DNA of 21,554 nucleotides, taken from CAYXXN01 sp964469055 (GTDB lineage: Bacteria; Acidobacteriota; Thermoanaerobaculia; Multivoradales; JAHEKO01). Made by a program: the position numbers and the translations under genes. A model generated the notes under the pieces. It saw only the letters and a program-made list of their open reading frames with translations, ran no database searches and was not told the origin of the DNA. The stretch is from contig CAYXXN010000029.1 in NCBI GenBank assembly GCA_964469055.1, forward strand, positions 1 through 21,554, given 5' to 3'. Shown here piece by piece: positions 1 through 7,197 of this stretch; position 1 is the stretch's first letter, and every line of letters starts with the position of its first letter.

Positions 1-1
1 C

Positions 2-1420
2 GACCGCGAATGGCGGGTGCCGCACTTCGAGAAGATGCTCTACGACAACGGCTCGCTGCTCGCCGTCTACGCCGAGCGGTTCGGGCGCACCGGCGATCCC
101 GAGGCGGCGCGAGTGGTGCGGGCGACGGCGGCGTTCGTCGTCGCCGAGCTCGGCGCACCCGAGGGCGGCTTCTGGAGCGCCATCGACGCCGACAGTGAGG
201 GGGAGGAAGGGGCCTACTACGTGTGGCGGCGCGAGGAGCTCTTGGCCACCCTCGAAGAGGAGGACTTCGGCTTCCTGGCGCCTCTCCTGGGATTCGACGT
301 GGCGCCCTTCTTCGAGGGCGATCGCTACGTTCTCCACCTGCCGGCGCCGCTGGCCGAGCAGGCCGTGCGCCGTCGCACCACGCGCGAGGCGTTGCTCGAG
401 GAGATGGCCCCGCCGATGCGGCGCCTGCTGGCAGCGCGGTCGCTGCGCCCGCGGCCGCTGACGGACGACAAGGTCCTCGCCGACTGGAACGGCATGGCGA
501 TCGCCGGCCTCGCCGCCGCCGGCCGCCTGCTGGCCGAGCCGCCGCTCGTCGAGCGGGCCGCCGCCGCCGCCGATTTCGTGCTGGGTGTCCTGCGACCGGG
601 CGGGGGGCCGTTGCGCCATAGCTGGCGCGACGGCCATGCGGGGACGTCGGCTTTCCTCGGCGACTACGTGTGGATGGTGCGCGGTCTGTTGGGCCTGCAC
701 GAAGCGACAACCGAAGGGCGTTGGCTGGCCGCTGCCGTCGAGCTGGCGGCGGAACAGGAGCGGCGGCTCGGCGACGCCGACGGCACTTACTGGGGAGCGG
801 CGGAGAGTGCCGATCTCCTCGCCCGTGGCAAAGAGCTCTTCGACGGCGCAGTGCCGGCGGCCAACGGCATCGCGGCGCTCAACGCGCTGGCGCTCGCGGA
901 GGCAACCGGCGATGGCGGTTGGACCGCGCGCGCGGCCCGCCTGCTCGCCGCCTGCGGCGGGGCGCTCGCCCGACAGCCGAGCGGGACCTCGACGCTCGCG
1001 CTAGCCGCGTTCAGGCTGGCTGCCGTCGGCGGAACAGATCGAGTAGGGAAGGGGCATGCGGTGGCCGAGGCGCAGCGGGCCATCGCGGCAGCGCTGTGGG
1101 TGGGTGGAACAGATCGAGTAGGGGAGGGGCGTGCCGCGGACGAGCCGAAGACGAGCGGCTGGCGGCCCTTCACCGTCGAGCTGCGCGTCGCGTCCGGTTG
1201 GCATCTGTCGGCGCCGGCGGACGAGGGTGGGGGGCTCTCGCTCGCCGGGCGTGGGGTCGAGCTCAGCGACGTCGTGATCCCGCCCGACCCCGGCGCCTCG
1301 GCGCTCCGCGGTCGGCTGCGCGTGGTGGGCGAGGCGCCGGCCCTCCTCCTCTCCTTCCAAGCTTGCGATGAGGCTCGCTGCTTGCCTCGATCGGTTCTCG
1401 AGCTGCCCGTCGGGCACTGA
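2..1420 (+). CDS. YyaL/SPATA20-like (DUF255) protein with C-terminal DsbD-alpha-like domain, 5' end missing
   Basis: The reading frame is open from base 2, so the start lies upstream; 472 residues are present. VPHFEKMLYDN, IDADSEGEEGAYYVW, DDKVLADWNGMAIAGLA and DGAVPAANG are hallmark blocks of the YyaL/SPATA20 family, whose members have an N-terminal thioredoxin-like domain (here outside the window) followed by an alpha/alpha toroid resembling N-acylglucosamine 2-epimerases. The biochemical role of the family is not settled. After the toroid comes a linker built from a repeated GGTDRVG peptide (about 1028-1150) and then a beta-rich domain (about 1160-1417) ending in SFQACDEARCLP. That ending resembles the periplasmic alpha domain of DsbD, with both cysteines kept (CX4C here, CX5C in E. 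coli DsbD). A redox role is therefore inferred. Family assignment is confident; the meaning of the fusion is not. Confidence 0.9.
   Translation, partial: DREWRVPHFEKMLYDNGSLLAVYAERFGRTGDPEAARVVRATAAFVVAELGAPEGGFWSAIDADSEGEEGAYYVWRREELLATLEEEDFGFLAPLLGFDVAPFFEGDRYVLHLPAPLAEQAVRRRTTREALLEEMAPPMRRLLAARSLRPRPLTDDKVLADWNGMAIAGLAAAGRLLAEPPLVERAAAAADFVLGVLRPGGGPLRHSWRDGHAGTSAFLGDYVWMVRGLLGLHEATTEGRWLAAAVELAAEQERRLGDADGTYWGAAESADLLARGKELFDGAVPAANGIAALNALALAEATGDGGWTARAARLLAACGGALARQPSGTSTLALAAFRLAAVGGTDRVGKGHAVAEAQRAIAAALWVGGTDRVGEGRAADEPKTSGWRPFTVELRVASGWHLSAPADEGGGLSLAGRGVELSDVVIPPDPGASALRGRLRVVGEAPALLLSFQACDEARCLPRSVLELPVGH
1031..1129 (+). repeat. Two in-frame copies of a 24-bp repeat, 75 bp apart
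   Basis: Copy 1 is at 1031-1054 and copy 2 at 1106-1129. Both begin GGAACAGATCGAGTAGGG and differ at one of 24 bases. The 75-bp period keeps the reading frame (25 codons), giving GGTDRVGKG and GGTDRVGEG in the protein. The copies lie in the linker between the toroid and the DsbD-like domain, where an insertion would be tolerated. The sequence between the copies is not itself repeated. Confidence 0.85.
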
Positions 1421-1430
1421 CCCCGCACGA

Positions 1431-1460
1431 CCCCTTCCCTACCCAGATCAGTTGCTGTTC
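1431..1460 (-). repeat. Inverted, diverged relative of the 24-bp repeat
   Basis: Just after the stop of the first gene, CCCCTTCCCTAC (1431-1442) is the exact reverse complement of the 3' end of copy 1. It is followed at a slightly larger distance by GATC-like and CTGTTC blocks that also match. This looks like a third, decayed, oppositely oriented copy, so the element may be dispersed rather than a simple coding repeat. The match is partial. Confidence 0.5.
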
Positions 1461-1463
1461 GTC

Positions 1464-1510
1464 ATACTGCGCCGTTCGCGTGCTCTGCAGGTATACTGCG
1501 ACGGTCGGCG
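1464..1510 (+). promoter_or_regulatory. Leader of the nfeD run with a duplicated ATACTGCG block
   Basis: ATACTGCG occurs at 1464-1471 and again at 1493-1500, and each is followed by a related CG-rich tail. The second copy lies within TATACT (1492-1497), a 5/6 match to a sigma-70 -10 hexamer, 13 bases before the ATG. I see no good -35 element at the usual spacing, so a promoter here is only a guess. There is no strong Shine-Dalgarno sequence before the ATG. Confidence 0.25.
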
Positions 1511-2848
1511 ATGCCTCGCAACTTCTTTCGTTCAAAGGGTTTTTCTCTCCTCCTCGCGGTTCTCGCCGTGGCGGCTGCCGCGGCCGGCGAGGAAGAACCG
1601 TCGGCCGCGGACGCACCCACTCCGCTCGTCTTCCACGCCCAGGTGCAATCGATCATCCAGCCGGTGGTCGCCGAGTTCCTGAAGGACGGCCTCGCCGAGG
1701 CCGACGCCGCCGGCGCGGTCGCCTTCGTCCTCGAGCTCGACACGCCGGGTGGCCTTCTCACCTCGACGCGCGAGATCTCGACGGCGATGCTCGGCGCGGC
1801 GACGCCGGTCGTCGTCTACGTCGCCCCGAGCGGCGCCCAGGCCGCCTCGGCCGGCTTCTTCCTGCTCATGGCCGCGGACGTCGCGGCGATGGCCCCGGGC
1901 ACCAACACCGGGGCCGCCCACCCGGTGGCCAACGAGGGCAAGGACATCGAAGGCCATCTGGGCGAGAAAGTCGAACAGGACGCCGCGGCGACGATCCGCT
2001 CCCTCGCCGAGCGCAACGGCCGCGACCCGAAGCTGGCCGAGTCGGCGGTGATGGAGAGCCGGTCGTTCACCGAGCGCGAGGCGATGGAGGCGGGGCTCGT
2101 CGATCTGGTGGCCGACGACCTGTCCTCGCTGCTCGAGCAGCTCGAGGGCCGCGAGGTGCGGATCGGCAAGGGGGAGACCCGCCTCCTGCGCACCACCGGC
2201 GCCGAGATCCGAGTCCAGGAGATGACCATCTTCCAGCGCGTGCTCTCGGCGATCGCCCACCCCAACATCGCCTACCTCCTGCTCACCCTGGGCGGCCTGG
2301 GGCTCTATTTCGAGCTCTCGACCCCGGGGGCCATCCTGCCGGGCGTGCTGGGCGCGATCTGCCTGGTGCTCGCCTTCTTCGCGCTCTCCGTGCTGCCGGT
2401 GAACGCGGCCGGCATCGCGCTCTTGATCCTCGCCGCGCTCTTCTTCATCGCCGAGATCAAGGTCACCAGTTACGGCCTGCTCACTGTTGGTGGCATCATT
2501 GCGCTGGTTCTGGGGTCGTCGATGCTCTTCGAGAGCCCGGATCCGGCGGTTCGCGTGAGCGTGAGCGTCATCGTCAGCGTTGCCCTCTTCGCCGCCTTGC
2601 TGGTCGGCGTTTTGCTGACGCTGGTGGTGCGCACGCACCGCACTCAAGTGGCGACCGGCGCGGAGGGCATGGTGCGCAAGCAGGCCGTGGCGCGCACGGA
2701 GCTCGCGCCGCGCGGCAAGGTGTTCGTGCACGGCGAGCTGTGGGACGCCGTCTCGGAAGCGCCCGCTGCCGTGGGGCAGGCGGTCGAGGTCGTGGCGGTC
2801 GAAGGAATGACGCTGCGGGTCCGCCCGTTGTCGCAGGGAAGGATCTAG
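1511..2848 (+). CDS. NfeD-family ClpP-class membrane serine protease (long form)
   Basis: A 445-residue protein with an N-terminal signal sequence (about 1-26), a ClpP/crotonase-like protease domain (about 35-210), a bundle of membrane segments (about 250-375) and a C-terminal OB-fold NfeD domain (about 380-445). The protease domain carries DTPGG (77-81), the catalytic serine in AASAG (Ser113) and a candidate catalytic lysine at Lys153, matching the Ser/Lys dyad known from archaeal PH1510. In this family the enzyme cleaves hydrophobic stretches of membrane proteins, including stomatin-type partners. The next gene, 24 bases downstream, is such a partner, which is the classic pairing. The ATG at 1511 is chosen because it places the signal peptide correctly. 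Substrate in this organism is unknown. Confidence 0.93.
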   Translation: MPRNFFRSKGFSLLLAVLAVAAAAAGEEEPSAADAPTPLVFHAQVQSIIQPVVAEFLKDGLAEADAAGAVAFVLELDTPGGLLTSTREISTAMLGAATPVVVYVAPSGAQAASAGFFLLMAADVAAMAPGTNTGAAHPVANEGKDIEGHLGEKVEQDAAATIRSLAERNGRDPKLAESAVMESRSFTEREAMEAGLVDLVADDLSSLLEQLEGREVRIGKGETRLLRTTGAEIRVQEMTIFQRVLSAIAHPNIAYLLLTLGGLGLYFELSTPGAILPGVLGAICLVLAFFALSVLPVNAAGIALLILAALFFIAEIKVTSYGLLTVGGIIALVLGSSMLFESPDPAVRVSVSVIVSVALFAALLVGVLLTLVVRTHRTQVATGAEGMVRKQAVARTELAPRGKVFVHGELWDAVSEAPAAVGQAVEVVAVEGMTLRVRPLSQGRI

Positions 2849-2872
2849 CGGCTAACACGAGAGGAGCGGACG

Positions 2873-3637
2873 ATGTTCCCGGAGAGCCTCACTGGAATAG
2901 CGCTGATCGTCATCATCACGATCTTCCTTTTCTCCCGCTGGATCAACATCTTGAACGAGTACGAGCGGGCGGTGGTCTTCCGCCTGGGACGCTTGGTCTC
3001 CGCGCCGCGCGGACCCGGCCTGGTGTTGATCCTGTGGCCGTTCGAGCGCATGGTGAAGATGTCGCTGCGGACCGTCGTCCACGACGTGCCGCCCCAGGAC
3101 GTCATCACCCGCGACAACGTCTCGGTGAAGGTCAACGCCGTCGTCTACTTCCGTGTCGTCGACCCGCTGCGAGCGGTCGTCGAAGTGGAGAACTACCTCG
3201 CCGCCACGAGCCAGATCGCGCAGACGACCTTGCGGTCGGTGCTCGGTCAGGCCGAGATGGACGAGCTGCTGTCGCAGCGCGAGAAGCTCAACGCGGAGTT
3301 GCAGACAATCATCGACGCCCACACGGATCCCTGGGGCGTCAAGGTCTCGGGGGTCGAGCTCAAGCACGTCGATCTGCCGCAGGAGATGCAGCGGGCGATG
3401 GCGAAGCAGGCCGAGGCCGAGCGTGAGAAGCGGGCCAAGATCATCCACGCCGACGGCGAGTTGGAGGCTTCCAAGGCGTTGGCCGCCGCCGCCGAGACGA
3501 TCAGCGTCAATCGCGTGACGCTGCAGCTCCGCTACCTCCAGACCCTGACCGAGATCGCCGCCGAGCACAACTCGACGATCATCTTTCCCATCCCGATCGA
3601 CCTGCTGACGGCCTTCAGCCGGCAGTCGGGGGACTAG
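2873..3637 (+). CDS. Slipin (stomatin/SPFH-domain membrane protein)
   Basis: A 254-residue protein, normal for bacterial slipins. An N-terminal hydrophobic hairpin (about 7-22) anchors it in the membrane. It is followed by the SPFH/prohibitin domain, with NEYERAVVFRLGR, PGLVLILWPFE, VHDVPPQDVITRDNVSV and VVYFRVVDP, and then a charged helical segment (QAEAEREKRAKIIHADGELEA) that forms oligomerising coiled coils in the family. Slipins scaffold membrane microdomains and are substrates or partners of NfeD proteases. The gene sits 24 bases after the NfeD gene with a GAGGAG ribosome-binding site at 2861-2866, and the two very probably form one operon. The ATG start is supported by that site. Confidence 0.95.
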   Translation: MFPESLTGIALIVIITIFLFSRWINILNEYERAVVFRLGRLVSAPRGPGLVLILWPFERMVKMSLRTVVHDVPPQDVITRDNVSVKVNAVVYFRVVDPLRAVVEVENYLAATSQIAQTTLRSVLGQAEMDELLSQREKLNAELQTIIDAHTDPWGVKVSGVELKHVDLPQEMQRAMAKQAEAEREKRAKIIHADGELEASKALAAAAETISVNRVTLQLRYLQTLTEIAAEHNSTIIFPIPIDLLTAFSRQSGD

Positions 3638-3662
3638 GCAGGCGCTAGGTAGGAGTCCCGGA

Positions 3663-4325
3663 GTGAGCGAGCCCCACCAAGACAGCTACTACGAAGTAGC
3701 CCTGAGCCACCGCCAGGTGGTATGGGTGTTCGTCGTCCTCCTGGGCTGCGTCGTCGGCGCCTTCCTGGCCGGGATCTGGGTCGGCCAGCAGCAGGAGACC
3801 TCGCCGGCCGTCGTGATGGCCGAATCGGGCACGCGGGAGGGGCGCTCGGAGCGCCAGGGTCGCCAGCTCGAAGAGCTCAACTTCTTCAACGACGAGGGCG
3901 CGACCCCGAAGCCCGCGGTCGTCGCGGTGCCGGGCACGACGTTGGCTGACGACCTGGATGCCGAGGAAGCGGCGCCGAGCGCGCCCCCTGCCGGCCCGGT
4001 TCCCGAGGCCTCGACTCCGGTGGCGGCTGAGCCCGCCGCGCCGGCCGGGGCCGGCGTCCCGTCACCGGCGCCAGCAGCGCCACCCACCGGTGAAGGTCTG
4101 GTCATCCAGGTCTTCTCCTCCCCTGACCGCGCGCAGGCGGAGCAGGTGGTGGAGCGCCTGCGGGGCAGCGGCCATCCCGCCTTCCTGTCGCCGACGGACG
4201 TCGCCGGCAAGACGATGTTCCGAGTGCGCATCGGGCCGTTCGAAGAGCGAGCCCGTGCCGAGCGGGTGGCGGAGTCGGTGCGGCGCGCCTTCCGCCTGGA
4301 CACCTGGATCACCCAGAACTCGTGA
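3663..4325 (+). CDS. SPOR-domain membrane protein
   Basis: A 220-residue bitopic protein with a short cytoplasmic N-terminus, one transmembrane helix (about 17-41, VVWVFVVLLGCVVGAFLAGI), a long Ala/Pro-rich periplasmic linker (about 75-140) and a C-terminal SPOR domain (about 143-218; GLVIQVFSS, FRVRIGPF). SPOR domains bind glycan strands lacking stem peptides at division sites, so a septal or cell-wall role is likely, but the exact partner cannot be read from the sequence. The start is GTG with AGGAG at about 3651. Its stop overlaps the start of lnt by 4 bases (GTGA), implying co-translation. Confidence 0.9.
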   Translation: MSEPHQDSYYEVALSHRQVVWVFVVLLGCVVGAFLAGIWVGQQQETSPAVVMAESGTREGRSERQGRQLEELNFFNDEGATPKPAVVAVPGTTLADDLDAEEAAPSAPPAGPVPEASTPVAAEPAAPAGAGVPSPAPAAPPTGEGLVIQVFSSPDRAQAEQVVERLRGSGHPAFLSPTDVAGKTMFRVRIGPFEERARAERVAESVRRAFRLDTWITQNS

Positions 4326-5809
4326 GGGGGAGGCCCCCCTTGGCCGGGCCGCTGGCGGCCGCGGCGGCCGGCGTGGCGTGGGCGCTCGCCTTCGAGGCCC
4401 AGCCGCGGCCCTGGCTCGCCACGGTGGCCCTGGCACCGACGCTCGTCCTCCTGGCGACACGGCGGCCGGTCGTGTCCGTCTACTTGGCGACCTGGACGTT
4501 CTGGGTCGTCTCGCTGCGCTGGATCGTCCACACGCTGGTCGTCTACGGTGCCGTGCCCACGGCGCTGGCCTGGTGCGCCTTGGCGCTACTGGCTGGGATT
4601 CTCGCCGGTTTCGTTCTGCCCTTCGCCTGGAGCGCAGCGCGGCTCTGGCGGTGGGGCGGCGCGGCGCTCTTGCTGGGCCTGCCGGCGGCCTGGGTGGTGA
4701 CGGAGTGGCTGCGTGCCTGGGTGCTCACCGGCTTTCCCTGGAACCTGGCCGCCTACGCTTGGGTGGAGATGCCGGGCGCTTTGCCGCTGGCCTCGTGGAT
4801 CGGTGCCTACGGCGTGTCGTTTGCGCTCGTGCTCGCCAATCTGGGCGTGGCCGAGACCTTCTTCCGTCGCCGCTGGCGCCGGGGCCTCGCCGCCGTTCTC
4901 GCCGCGGCGCTCGCGCTGGCGATGGGCGCCCGCTGGGCCGGGCCTCCGGCCGTCGCCGGTGCCCCCCGGCCGGTGCGCATCGTGCAACCCAACATCCCGA
5001 ACTTGACCGCCTTCGACGCCGCGCGCATCGAGGAGCACTACGGGCGCCTGCTGGCGCTCTCGCGAGAGGCCTGCGACGAGCCTGCCCTCCTGGTGTGGCC
5101 GGAGAGCGCCGCCTGGCCCTACCTCTGGCAGCGCGAGGAGCGGCTGCGGCGGGATGTCGAGGCCCTGGCGGGACGCGGCTGCCCGGTGCTCCTCAACACC
5201 CCGTGGTCGACCGAGGAGGGGTTTGGCAACGCCGCCATCCTGGTGACGGCCGAGGGCATCGCCGGCCGCTACGACAAGCGCCACCTGGTCCCCTTCGGCG
5301 AGTACGTGCCGGTCTGGCTGCCGGTCCCCGGCGCCGTGGCGAGGCTGGTGGGCTCGTTCGTCGCCGGGGGAGAGGCGCGGCCGATCCCCTGGAGCGGGGA
5401 GAGTCTCGGGATGGCGATCTGCTACGAGATCGTCTTCCCCGGGGAGGTGGCGGCGCTGGTGCGCGAGGGGGCGACCGTCCTGGTCACCATCACCAACGAT
5501 GCCTGGTACGGCGACACCGCCGCGCCCTGGCAGCACCTGCGGGCGGCCCGTTTCCGCGCCGCCGAGAACCGCCGCCCGTTGCTACGGGCCGCGATCACCG
5601 GCGTGTCGGCGGTGGTCGGCGCGGACGGCGGCGTCGAACGCCAGCTCGGGGTGGGCGAGCAGGGAGTGATCCCGGCCGCCGTCGTCGGCCGTCGCGACCT
5701 TACGCCCTACTCGCGCGCTCCCTGGGCGTTGCCGGCGGTCTGTCTCGTAGCGGCGGCGGCGTTGGCGGGGTGGGGGTGCCGACCCCCTAGCGCGCCAGGG
5801 CGTTCCTAG
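4322..5809 (+). CDS. lnt: Apolipoprotein N-acyltransferase
   Basis: A 495-residue integral membrane enzyme that adds the third acyl chain to the N-terminal cysteine of lipoproteins, using phospholipid as donor. The N-terminal half (about 8-205) holds several membrane helices; residues about 218-460 form the nitrilase-like domain. The catalytic triad is visible: Glu261 in WPES, Lys319 in RYDKRHLVPFGEYVP and Cys367 in MAICYEIVFP. TNDAWYG follows, as usual. A last hydrophobic stretch (about 469-485) is the C-terminal helix. The GTG start overlaps the SPOR gene stop. Presence of Lnt indicates a diderm envelope with triacylated lipoproteins, consistent with the lipoprotein sulfatase immediately downstream. 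Confidence 0.97.
   Translation: MRGRPPLAGPLAAAAAGVAWALAFEAQPRPWLATVALAPTLVLLATRRPVVSVYLATWTFWVVSLRWIVHTLVVYGAVPTALAWCALALLAGILAGFVLPFAWSAARLWRWGGAALLLGLPAAWVVTEWLRAWVLTGFPWNLAAYAWVEMPGALPLASWIGAYGVSFALVLANLGVAETFFRRRWRRGLAAVLAAALALAMGARWAGPPAVAGAPRPVRIVQPNIPNLTAFDAARIEEHYGRLLALSREACDEPALLVWPESAAWPYLWQREERLRRDVEALAGRGCPVLLNTPWSTEEGFGNAAILVTAEGIAGRYDKRHLVPFGEYVPVWLPVPGAVARLVGSFVAGGEARPIPWSGESLGMAICYEIVFPGEVAALVREGATVLVTITNDAWYGDTAAPWQHLRAARFRAAENRRPLLRAAITGVSAVVGADGGVERQLGVGEQGVIPAAVVGRRDLTPYSRAPWALPAVCLVAAAALAGWGCRPPSAPGRS
5772..5787 (+). other. Small GC-rich hairpin near the lnt 3' end
   Basis: GGGGGT, loop GCCG, ACCCCC forms a perfect 6-bp stem 20 bases before the lnt stop. A second imperfect stem (TAGCGCGCCAG at 5788-5798 with CTGGCGCTA at 5816-5824) spans the lnt stop. 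No T-run follows, so this is not a standard intrinsic terminator. It could slow readthrough into the next gene or be chance in GC-rich DNA. Confidence 0.25.
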
Positions 5810-5826
5810 GGCAGGCTGGCGCTACC

Positions 5827-7149
5827 GTGTCACTCCGAGCCTCCGTGGCCGGCCCGGTGGTGTGCCTGGCGGTCGCCGCCTGTGCGCGCCCCGGGGCGCC
5901 GCCCCCCCGCCGCCCCAACGTCCTGCTCGTCGTCGTCGACGCCCTGCGTGCCGACGTCCTCGGGGTCAACGGCTATCGCCTGCCCACCAGCCCGGCGATC
6001 GATCGGCTCGCCGCCGAGGGCGCCAACTTCCGCAACGCCTTCGCGCCCACCACCTGGACCAAGCCCTCCGTCGGCGCGCTCATGACCTGCCTCGACCCTG
6101 CCCAGCTTGGCTTCGATCAGACAGCGGAGGTCCGCGACGGTCGAATGGGTACGCACGTCCTCTCCGAGGAGTTCCAGACGCTGGCCGAGGCCTTCCGGGA
6201 GGGCGGCTACCGCACCGCGGCCTTCGTGGACCAGGTGCATCTGCGCGCCCGGTTCGGCTTCGGTCAGGGCTTCGAGGTCTATCGGGACCTGCGCGGCCAC
6301 CGGGCGAGCGACCTGAGCCGCCGAGCTCTCAGCTGGTTGGCGCAGCCGAGCGAACGGCCCTTCTTCCTGTACCTCCACATGCTGGACGCGCACTGGCCGT
6401 ATAACAGCTTCCGCGCGTCGGCAGCCCAGGTCTTCGGCCGGCTGACCCTGAGCCGGCCTTTCCGTGCCGACGAGGAGCCACGGCCGAGCGAGCTGTCGCG
6501 ACAGGACTTGAGGGCGTTGCGCGCCCGCTACGACGCCGAGGTGGCCGCCGTGGACGCCGCCATCGGCGAACTCCGCGCCGGGCTGGAAGAGGGCCGCCTG
6601 TTCGACGACACGATCCTGGTAGTGACCGCCGACCATGGAGAGGCCTTCGGCGAACATGGCGCGCTGCAGCACGGGACGGCGCCCTACCGTGAGCTGGCCG
6701 CGGTGCCGCTGGTCCTGCGCCTGCCGGAGCGGCTGCGAGGGCGCCGGCGCAACCTCGACGAGCCGGTCGCACTGCTCGACCTCATGCCGACACTGCTCGA
6801 CCTCGCGGGGCTGCCGACCCCCGCGGGCTGCCGCGGCCGCACTCTTCGCTCCCTGCTGCGCGGCGAGCCGTCGCCGCGGCGGGTCCTCTTCACGGTCGGC
6901 CGCGGAGTCGTCGGAGCGCGCAGCATCGCGTACACCCTGCTGCTCTTTCCGGACGATCGCGTGGAGTTCTTCGATCGAGCCCGCGACCCTCGGGAGGCAG
7001 CGCCACTCGCCTGCGACGGAGCCTGCCCCGAGCTGCTCGAGAAGGCCCGCGGCTATCGGGAGTGGATGACCGGCGGGCTGCGGACCGGCGAGTGGACGCC
7101 CCTGACCGACCGCGAGGTCGCTGACCTCGAGTCGTTGGGCTACCTGTAG
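5827..7149 (+). CDS. Lipoprotein sulfatase-family (alkaline phosphatase superfamily) hydrolase with Thr nucleophile site
   Basis: A 440-residue protein. The GTG start gives a lipoprotein signal peptide with lipobox VAAC (Cys19), so the product is probably lipid-anchored and processed by the Lnt encoded just upstream. PNVLLVVVDALRAD (metal Asp38) opens the sulfatase fold, and TADHGEAFGEHG supplies further metal ligands. At the position of the formylglycine motif CXPXR the sequence is TKPSV (Thr78), so this is not a formylglycine sulfatase. Superfamily members with Thr there are phosphotransferases or hydrolases of the LtaS/phosphoethanolamine-transferase sort, or uncharacterised. The protein ends in LESLGYL, a common tail in this family. 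Substrate is unknown. Confidence 0.88.
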   Translation: MSLRASVAGPVVCLAVAACARPGAPPPRRPNVLLVVVDALRADVLGVNGYRLPTSPAIDRLAAEGANFRNAFAPTTWTKPSVGALMTCLDPAQLGFDQTAEVRDGRMGTHVLSEEFQTLAEAFREGGYRTAAFVDQVHLRARFGFGQGFEVYRDLRGHRASDLSRRALSWLAQPSERPFFLYLHMLDAHWPYNSFRASAAQVFGRLTLSRPFRADEEPRPSELSRQDLRALRARYDAEVAAVDAAIGELRAGLEEGRLFDDTILVVTADHGEAFGEHGALQHGTAPYRELAAVPLVLRLPERLRGRRRNLDEPVALLDLMPTLLDLAGLPTPAGCRGRTLRSLLRGEPSPRRVLFTVGRGVVGARSIAYTLLLFPDDRVEFFDRARDPREAAPLACDGACPELLEKARGYREWMTGGLRTGEWTPLTDREVADLESLGYL

Positions 7150-7197
7150 GCCGCGACGACGTGCCTGGGTCGGATATAGTGCCGGGTCGGAGCGGCG

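Noticed and set aside
1480..3426. A 648-residue open frame on the + strand across nfeD and the slipin gene
   Set aside because: Arg/Gly/Pro-rich translation typical of a shifted frame in GC-rich DNA; both overlapped genes have clear families.
3958..5790. A 610-residue open frame on the + strand across the SPOR gene and lnt
   Set aside because: Shifted-frame shadow with Arg-rich composition; lnt has its full catalytic triad in the other frame.
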